DNA of 10,189 bases, from positions 1-10,189 of the forward strand of contig JAHLFQ010000047.1 of the NCBI GenBank assembly GCA_018883705.1. The letters are read 5' to 3'. A model generated the notes under the pieces. It had not been told where the DNA came from, did not search any database, and saw only the letters and a list, made by a program, of their open reading frames with translations. This document shows, one piece after another, positions 5,686 through 10,189 of the stretch. The first letter of the stretch is position 1; each line of letters opens with the position of its first letter. This DNA comes from Candidatus Cellulosilyticum pullistercoris. Lineage in GTDB: Bacteria > Bacillota > Clostridia > Lachnospirales > Cellulosilyticaceae. A program made the position numbers and the translations under genes.

Positions 5686-7332
5686 CTATTTATAAGGTAA
5701 TATTCCTATATCATTTAAGTATTTAAGTCTTGATAAATTATAGCCGTTAACAGCTTCAATTTCTTTTTCCTGTATGGATACTAAATTTTCTTCAGCAGCT
5801 ATGACCTCAACTAATGTTCCTGACATACTTTCAAGATTCATTTGTGCAAGAAGGGCATTATCATAGCCAAAGCCCACTTCATATTTTACTTTTGCAATTT
5901 CTACGGTTTCCTTTGCTCCTGCTTCTAACTCTTTAGATTTTGCTGCAATTTTTTGCATAGATGTCATCGTCGCGTAAGAAGTGCGTATATCGCTTTCTAC
6001 CTGAAGCGCTGTCGCACTTCGTTCAATATCTGCTTTTTGCTGAAGTAATTTACTCTCTTTATATTGATTACTGCTAGAACTATAATCCGACTCATCAACT
6101 GCTGTCATAAGATACTTGTAAAGGTCAACTTGTGCCTCAGCCATTTTCATCTCTAAACGTGACTTTAGTCCACTACGAATACCTTGTGTTAAATCAAAAC
6201 TTTCATCATCTGTTACAACATCTACCTCTTTAAGCTTAATGTCTTTACTTAAATCCATATTCATATTGGTCTTAAGCTCAAGTAGGGCTGCATTATAATC
6301 TTTAAGTTGTAGTTCTTCACTCATTACTGTTGAATCATAATAGGTTTTTGCGAGTATCAAATCATCTTTTGATTTAGCCCCCACTTCATAAGCTGCCTTG
6401 GCAAGTTCATATTGCAATTTACCTCTTTCTACAGCTTTTTGTTTCACTTCTAGTAGTTTCTGCTCCTTTAGGGCATTGTAATAACTATTTTGAATAAGAA
6501 GGGCAATCTTATTTTTATAAATATTAATAGAGTAGCTCGTTACTTCATCTTGTGTATCAGCCATTTTTATAATCAAATCGGTAAGCGGCTTAGTTTTAAG
6601 TGATGAAATAGTACTTGTAGAAAGCTTATTGGCTACATTAGACATAGCATACTGAAGTGCTGCATCATATTGTGATTTACTAGATAAATAACTTTGTGTA
6701 CTGGCTTCTAATTTTTTCTTACTAGATGTTAACTGATCTGAATTGGTATCTAAAATACCCTGTACTGTACTAATAATCTGTGAATAAGCCCCTTCAACAA
6801 TGGCATCAACTTGTGCGGATGGTGCATCTGGATAAGCCATGCTCACTACATTTTCTAGATAACTTCTAATATGACTTCCAGCTGGAATCGTAATACCCAA
6901 TTGTGCTACAGGTATATCCTGTGGTGCAATCCCATTATCTAGCGCTGTTTGCGCTGAATCTAATTGTGCTTCTCCATCATAAATTTCATCTCTACCATCA
7001 TCGATTAAATAGTATGCATTACTCAGTTCTAAATCAGCCTCTATCAAATCGTTACGAATGTCTATTGCGTTATCTTTAACAAGCTTTGCAATATCCGCTT
7101 GATTTTTTATCTTTTCTAAAAGAATGCTATGCTCTAATCCATAAGACACAGCTTCATTTAATGTTAGTAAATTTTCTTCTTCGGCATTCACTTCTTCTAC
7201 TTCACTTGCAATCTGATTTTCTGCTGATGTCTCAGAAGAAGCGTTTAGACTATTTTTAGTCGTAGTGGCATAAACTGTCTGACTCACTGTAAGGCTTGCA
7301 ATCAAAAGTGATGCCATCATCTTTTTATTCAT
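5686..7332 (-). CDS. TolC-family outer-membrane-efflux-like protein, possibly without a complete beta barrel
   Basis: This 548-residue exported protein has a signal peptide at residues 1-22 (cleavage after VYA) and then an acidic linker (about 30-54). Family hallmarks are LTLNEAVSYGLEHS (56-69), a first repeat YELAKAAYEVGAKSKDDLILAKTYY (308-332) and a second repeat VEIAKVKYEVGFGYDNALLAQMNLE (477-501). NLSRLKYLNDIG closes the protein. The stretch where repeat two normally inserts two membrane strands is only about 25 polar residues (410-434). Repeat one instead holds an insertion of about 160 residues (105-265), mostly helix-like. It is longer than classical TolC proteins (roughly 430-490 residues). 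It is the first gene after the operon promoter, with GAGGAA 7 bases before ATG. Expected role: helical exit duct docking to the adaptor. An ordinary outer-membrane channel in a diderm Firmicute is the alternative. Confidence 0.87.
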   Translation of the reverse strand: MNKKMMASLLIASLTVSQTVYATTTKNSLNASSETSAENQIASEVEEVNAEEENLLTLNEAVSYGLEHSILLEKIKNQADIAKLVKDNAIDIRNDLIEADLELSNAYYLIDDGRDEIYDGEAQLDSAQTALDNGIAPQDIPVAQLGITIPAGSHIRSYLENVVSMAYPDAPSAQVDAIVEGAYSQIISTVQGILDTNSDQLTSSKKKLEASTQSYLSSKSQYDAALQYAMSNVANKLSTSTISSLKTKPLTDLIIKMADTQDEVTSYSINIYKNKIALLIQNSYYNALKEQKLLEVKQKAVERGKLQYELAKAAYEVGAKSKDDLILAKTYYDSTVMSEELQLKDYNAALLELKTNMNMDLSKDIKLKEVDVVTDDESFDLTQGIRSGLKSRLEMKMAEAQVDLYKYLMTAVDESDYSSSSNQYKESKLLQQKADIERSATALQVESDIRTSYATMTSMQKIAAKSKELEAGAKETVEIAKVKYEVGFGYDNALLAQMNLESMSGTLVEVIAAEENLVSIQEKEIEAVNGYNLSRLKYLNDIGILPYK

Positions 7333-7403
7333 ACTTATCTTCCTCTTTTCCTATTAGGTCTTTCTGGCTTTTTATTGTCATTTAAATGCCTAGGTGCCTT
7401 TTC

Positions 7404-7422
7404 AAAAATGACCAATGTTCAT
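7404..7422. promoter_or_regulatory. Operator-like site O2 (probable TetR binding), at the transcription start
   Basis: AAAAATGACCAATGTTCAT contains the inverted repeat ATGA-N7-TCAT. It shares AAAAATGAC-NN-ATG-K-TCA with the second site 34 bp away. It covers the predicted start of transcription (about 7421), where a bound repressor would block initiation. Confidence 0.6.
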
Positions 7423-7427
7423 TTATT

Positions 7428-7456
7428 GTTATACTCCAAAAATGACTTATGGTCAA
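7428..7456 (-). promoter_or_regulatory. Sigma-A-type promoter of the five-gene efflux operon
   Basis: On the minus strand, TTGACC (7456..7451) and TATAAC (7433..7428) are each 5/6 matches to consensus and lie exactly 17 bp apart. This is the best promoter in the window. It leaves a leader of about 90 bases before the TolC-like start. Operator-like repeats cover its -35 box and its start site. Confidence 0.78.
7438..7456. promoter_or_regulatory. Operator-like site O1 (probable TetR binding), overlapping the -35 box
   Basis: AAAAATGACTTATGGTCAA contains the perfect inverted repeat TGAC-TTATG-GTCA (7443-7455), of a size usual for TetR-family sites. It overlaps the -35 hexamer and spacer, so binding would exclude RNA polymerase. 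The TetR gene at the operon's end is the obvious candidate binder. Confidence 0.63.
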
Positions 7457-7612
7457 TATTTTTTTCTTAAAATTTTTAACCGTTTATTTCTTGTTACTAA
7501 ACCCAACATTCATTCTTATATTTCCTTTTGCTTAATTTTATATTTTGTTATTTAACTATTATTTACGTTTCTTCACTTACTTGAGCTTCTTAGATTAAAT
7601 CCAGGTTAAACC

Positions 7613-7642
7613 TATACACATAGTACATCCTTGGTGTACAAT
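7613..7642 (+). promoter_or_regulatory. Possible promoter of the rRNA methyltransferase gene, with overlapping palindromes
   Basis: TATACA (7613-7618) and TACAAT (7637-7642) are 18 bp apart, 4/6 and 5/6 matches to sigma-A hexamers. GTACATCCTTGGTGTAC (7623-7639), with arms GTACA and TGTAC, overlaps the -10 box. The perfect palindrome AGGTTAAACCT (7603-7613) abuts the -35. Apart from these and the efflux promoter, the 342-base gap at 7333-7674 shows nothing else. Confidence 0.38.
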
Positions 7643-7662
7643 AAGAATACTGAATTGATATG

Positions 7663-7668
7663 AAGGAG
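7663..7668 (+). promoter_or_regulatory. Ribosome binding site that fixes the methyltransferase start
   Basis: AAGGAG ends 6 bases before ATG at 7675. An in-frame ATG at 7660 lies upstream of this site and has no site of its own, so 7675 is the start. Confidence 0.8.
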
Positions 7669-7674
7669 AACGTT

Positions 7675-8844
7675 ATGAAACGATTTGAACTTATTGCAAC
7701 TTCTACTTTCGGCCTTGAATCTATGGTAAGAAAAGAAGTAGAAGAATTAGGATATGAAATTAACACCGTTCAAGACGGAAAGGTTACCTATACAGGAGAT
7801 GCCGAAGCCATTGTTCTTTCTAATCTATGGCTTCGTAGCGCAGACCGTGTACTCATCAAAATGGGAGAATTTAAAGCGACTACTTTCGTCGAGCTATTTG
7901 ATCAGGTAGCAAGTTTACCTTGGGAAGCTTGGATTACACCTGATGCCAAATTCACCGTAAATGGTAAATCTGTTAAGTCTAAACTATTTAGTATTTCTGA
8001 CTGTCAAGCTATTACCAAGAAAGCCATTGTTAAGCGTTTACAACAACACTACAAAATAGATTGGTTTCCTGAGACAGGTCCATCTTATACCGTACAGGTT
8101 TCTATTTTAAAAGATGTTGCAACCTTAACGATTGACACAACAGGTAGAGAAGGACTTCATAAACGAGGATATCGTGTAGCCAATGTAGAAGCGCCATTAA
8201 AGGAAACCATGGCTTCAGCTCTACTTGAAATAAGCTACTGGCAAAAAGGACGTATTCTATATGATCCATGCTGTGGCTCTGGTACTTTTGCCATTGAAGC
8301 TGCCATGATGGCTAAAAACATTGCACCTGGCCTTAATCGTCAGTTTGCTTCTTCTTTTTGGCCACAAGTCCCTAAATCACTTTGGGACGAGCTTAGAGAA
8401 GAAGCTAGAGAAGCTATTGATCGTAAAGGTAATCCAATTATTTATGCTTCAGATATTGACCGTAATGTCATTGCTAAGGCTAGAGAAAATGCAGAAGCAG
8501 CTGGCGTTTCAGATTGTATCCAGTTCTTTGCAAAACCTATTCACAAAACTTCATTGCCTCATGGTGATTACGGAGTCATTTTAGCCAACCCACCTTACGG
8601 AGAACGTATTAGTGATCCTGTTAAAATTAGTCAAATTCATAAAGAACTACGTCGTCTTTCAGACAGCAACCCAACGTGGTCCTTATATGCCATCACCTCT
8701 GTAGATACATTCGAAAGAGATTTTGGAAAGAAAGCTAACAAAAAACGTAAACTTTTTAACGGTAACCTTAAAGTAGACTTCTATCAATATTTTGGTCCAA
8801 AACCACCTAAAGATGGGGAAAACTTTAAAACGATTTCTAAATAA
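7675..8844 (+). CDS. ypsC: THUMP-domain class I SAM-dependent RNA methyltransferase (YpsC/RlmL-like)
   Basis: This 389-residue cytoplasmic enzyme is predicted to put a methyl group on N2 of a guanine in 23S rRNA (the E. coli RlmL counterpart makes m2G2445). The N-terminus MKRFELIATSTFGLESMVRK is typical of the YpsC group. A ferredoxin-like plus THUMP region (about 1-155) handles RNA binding, and GLHKRGYR (160-167) marks the domain border. The SAM-binding motif I is DPCCGSGTFAIEAA (197-210), an acidic residue in ASDID (258-262) binds the SAM ribose, and the catalytic motif IV is NPPYGER (305-311). Length is normal for the single-domain Gram-positive form; the fused RlmK half of E. coli RlmKL is absent. 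It is monocistronic, diverging from the efflux operon and ending in a strong terminator. The exact target base is known only by homology. Confidence 0.93.
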   Translation: MKRFELIATSTFGLESMVRKEVEELGYEINTVQDGKVTYTGDAEAIVLSNLWLRSADRVLIKMGEFKATTFVELFDQVASLPWEAWITPDAKFTVNGKSVKSKLFSISDCQAITKKAIVKRLQQHYKIDWFPETGPSYTVQVSILKDVATLTIDTTGREGLHKRGYRVANVEAPLKETMASALLEISYWQKGRILYDPCCGSGTFAIEAAMMAKNIAPGLNRQFASSFWPQVPKSLWDELREEAREAIDRKGNPIIYASDIDRNVIAKARENAEAAGVSDCIQFFAKPIHKTSLPHGDYGVILANPPYGERISDPVKISQIHKELRRLSDSNPTWSLYAITSVDTFERDFGKKANKKRKLFNGNLKVDFYQYFGPKPPKDGENFKTISK

Positions 8845-8857
8845 AAATCAAATCTTT

Positions 8858-8903
8858 AATCAAAAAATGAGCACATCACTTTAGATGTGCTCATTTTTTG
8901 ATT
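8858..8903 (+). terminator. Strong intrinsic terminator (20-bp perfect stem)
   Basis: The left arm (8858-8877, containing ATGAGCACATC) and right arm (8884-8903, containing GATGTGCTCAT) pair perfectly over 20 bp around the loop ACTTTA. The GC-bearing core is followed by six T residues in the right arm. The matching A-tract on the left makes it usable in both directions, but no leftward gene ends here. It lies 14 bp after the methyltransferase stop. The following 8904-9049 gap holds no clear promoter; TATACT at 8996-9001 lacks a good -35. Confidence 0.92.
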
Positions 8904-9049
8904 ATTATTTCAATTTTTTAAATTTCATTTTCCAAATTCAGCTATTCATCCTGGTCACAGTAAAATTTTCATACACTTTTTTCGGGCGTAGTGGATATAC
9001 TAAGCTATGTAGAACACATGATTTTATTGATTTTTAAGGGGGATTTATC

Positions 9050-9484
9050 ATGTCAACTTTACTAACGAAACAAGAACTTGAAATACAGCTTGAAGATTTT
9101 CGTCATATCTTATCTAATTTCGATTATTCCTCATTAAAAAATATTTCTTTTCTTAACTTAGATGCTTTTTTTGCTTATATGGAAAATGTCGAAGGTAATC
9201 CCTTTAAAGCACAATATGATGCCTTACAAAGTAAACTTGATATCTTACAACCTTATTTACCTTTCGTCTCAGCAAATAGAGCTAATGAGTTTATAGAAGC
9301 CTTAAGCCATACACATAGCGATGAGGAAGTTACGGCTGTAAAACAAACATTTACTAAAATGCTTCGTGATGATTTTATTAAATTTTCACGAACCCTTACC
9401 ACAAATGATCAATGGCAACGTATTGTTTCCGTTTGTGAAGAAATTCGTTTAAGAAAAGAAGAAATGCTCCTTGCACTTCATTAA
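9050..9484 (+). CDS. Conserved-looking helical protein of unknown function
   Basis: I do not recognise this 144-residue protein. It has no signal peptide, membrane helix or cysteine-rich motif; its single cysteine is in VCEEIRLRKEE near the C-terminus. It is predicted to be mostly helical, beginning KQELEIQLEDFRHILSNF and ending in a charged amphipathic helix. The central part is rich in Phe, Tyr and Leu (SFLNLDAFFAYMENV). Coding status is well supported by a strong ribosome binding site AAGGGGGA (9036-9043) 6 bases before ATG, codon use like its neighbours, and terminators on both sides. It therefore looks like a stand-alone transcription unit. No function can be inferred from the neighbours, which are unrelated RNA-modification and radical SAM genes. 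Confidence 0.82.
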   Translation: MSTLLTKQELEIQLEDFRHILSNFDYSSLKNISFLNLDAFFAYMENVEGNPFKAQYDALQSKLDILQPYLPFVSANRANEFIEALSHTHSDEEVTAVKQTFTKMLRDDFIKFSRTLTTNDQWQRIVSVCEEIRLRKEEMLLALH

Positions 9485-9492
9485 CTTCTATA

Positions 9493-9535
9493 AGATAATA
9501 TAAGTTATTAAAAACTTATGTTATCTATTTTTTTA
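9493..9535 (+). terminator. Intrinsic terminator after the unknown helical protein
   Basis: AGATAATATAAGTT (9493-9506) pairs with AACTTATGTTATCT (9513-9526) through 14 positions with one G-T wobble, around a 6-base loop. An ATTTTTTTAG tract follows. It begins 8 bases after the stop codon. The stem is AT-rich, so efficiency is uncertain. Confidence 0.78.
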
Positions 9536-9653
9536 GCTATTTATACATTGATTTTAATAATCAGTTTTAATGGCTTTACTTTTTAAATATCTACTCAAGA
9601 TAGAAAGCATAGACATTATGTTATATTGATAAAGATACTGAGGATTTTATGAT

Positions 9654-10189
9654 ATGCAAAATAATCGTTTTTATAGTTTAAATGAATTCTTAAGACATAG
9701 ACATGGAGAAAAAGTTTTAAAACTTTCCATTGATGGTGGTTTTACTTGCCCCAACAGAGACGGCACCCTTTCTTCAAAGGGTTGCTTATTTTGTAGTGAA
9801 CGTGGTAGTGGTGATTTCACTTTCTACGACAAAGGAAACATCACGGCTCAGCTTCAAGAAGCTAGTAAGCTTCTTGAAAATAAATGGGGAACGAATCATA
9901 AATATATTGCTTATTTCCAAGCTTTTACAAACACTTATGCCTCTCTAGAAACACTCAAACTAAAATACGAAGAAGCTTTAGCTTTTCCTAGTGTTGTTGG
10001 CCTTGCAATTGCGACAAGACCTGATTGTTTATCTGATGAAATTATTACTTATCTTGCTGAGCTTAGTAAAAAGACACATCTATGGCTTGAGCTTGGACTA
10101 CAGACCATTCACGAAGATACAGCGTCTCTTATTAACCGTGGCTACTCTTTAGACTGTTTTGAAACAATCATTCATAAGTTAGCAGCCCA
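9654..10189 (+). CDS. ytqA: TIGR01212-family radical SAM protein (YhcC/YtqA), N-terminal part
   Basis: ATG at 9654 is preceded by GAGGA (9640-9644) 9 bases upstream. The frame stays open to the right edge, giving 178 residues of a protein that is normally a little over 300. After MQNNRFYSLNEFLRHRHGEK comes KLSIDGGFTCPNRDG, then GCLFCSERGSGDF. The [4Fe-4S] cysteines would be C32, C44 and C47, a C-x11-C-x2-C pattern characteristic of this family rather than the common C-x3-C-x2-C. Further family marks are YFQAFTNTYA (87-96), GLAIATRPDCL (116-126) and WLELGLQTIHEDT (144-156). It is a cytoplasmic SAM-cleaving enzyme of unsettled substrate, thought to act on tRNA or another macromolecule. An internal +1-frame open stretch (9730-9948) is a shadow. 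Confidence 0.92.
   Translation, partial: MQNNRFYSLNEFLRHRHGEKVLKLSIDGGFTCPNRDGTLSSKGCLFCSERGSGDFTFYDKGNITAQLQEASKLLENKWGTNHKYIAYFQAFTNTYASLETLKLKYEEALAFPSVVGLAIATRPDCLSDEIITYLAELSKKTHLWLELGLQTIHEDTASLINRGYSLDCFETIIHKLAA

Noticed and set aside
7660..7674. Alternative upstream start of the methyltransferase
   Set aside because: The ribosome binding site AAGGAG lies downstream of this ATG, and the family N-terminus begins at the ATG at 7675.
8904..9049. Sporulation sigma-factor promoter before the orphan gene (CATACACT at 8970, GGATATACT at 8993)
   Set aside because: Each resembles a -10 element of a sporulation sigma factor, but neither has a matching -35 at the right distance.
1..10189. CRISPR array, insertion sequence, tRNA or rRNA genes, prophage
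   Set aside because: No spaced repeats, transposase, cloverleaf-like sequence or phage structural genes were seen on either strand.

Overview
The window comes from an AT-rich Gram-positive bacterium, most likely a member of the Clostridia (Lachnospiraceae or Cellulosilyticum-like). The evidence is the strong AAGGAGG-type ribosome binding sites, the A/T-ending codon use, a tetrahydrofolate (THF) riboswitch, a YpsC-type rRNA methyltransferase and a YtqA-type radical SAM protein. The genus is a guess from gene style only.

Left edge (1-322, leftward). A promoter (233-261), a THF riboswitch aptamer (119-215) and a ribosome-binding-site hairpin (47-69) lead into a gene cut by the window edge. Only its first 13 codons (39..1) are present, and they encode a hydrophobic N-terminus. 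This is probably a folate-uptake membrane protein of the FolT type. The aptamer is supported by P2, P3 and an L3-J2/1 pseudoknot that differs from the family's usual bases yet still pairs.

323-1255, leftward. Two closely spaced small genes: an unassigned acidic protein, and a DUF5662-family protein with His/Asp motifs. Upstream of them lie 11-bp-phased CTTTAAG repeats.

1372-7456, leftward. This is the centrepiece, a five-gene operon: a TolC-family protein, an HlyD-type adaptor, two paralogous ABC-2-type permeases and a TetR regulator. A clear sigma-A-type promoter (TTGACC-N17-TATAAC) is bracketed by two matching operator-like sites, so autorepression by the last gene is likely. Four things are unusual. 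A TolC partner occurs in what looks like a monoderm. The TolC protein appears to lack room for one of the usual beta-barrel insertions. The adaptor's coiled-coil hairpin is built from five 14-residue repeats in each arm and carries an exact RLS tip motif. No ATPase is encoded in the operon.

7603-10189, rightward. A YpsC/RlmL-like 23S rRNA guanine-N2 methyltransferase ends in a 20-bp perfect terminator hairpin. It is followed by an unrecognised 144-residue helical protein with its own terminator. Last is the first 178 codons of a TIGR01212 (YhcC/YtqA) radical SAM protein, which runs off the right edge.
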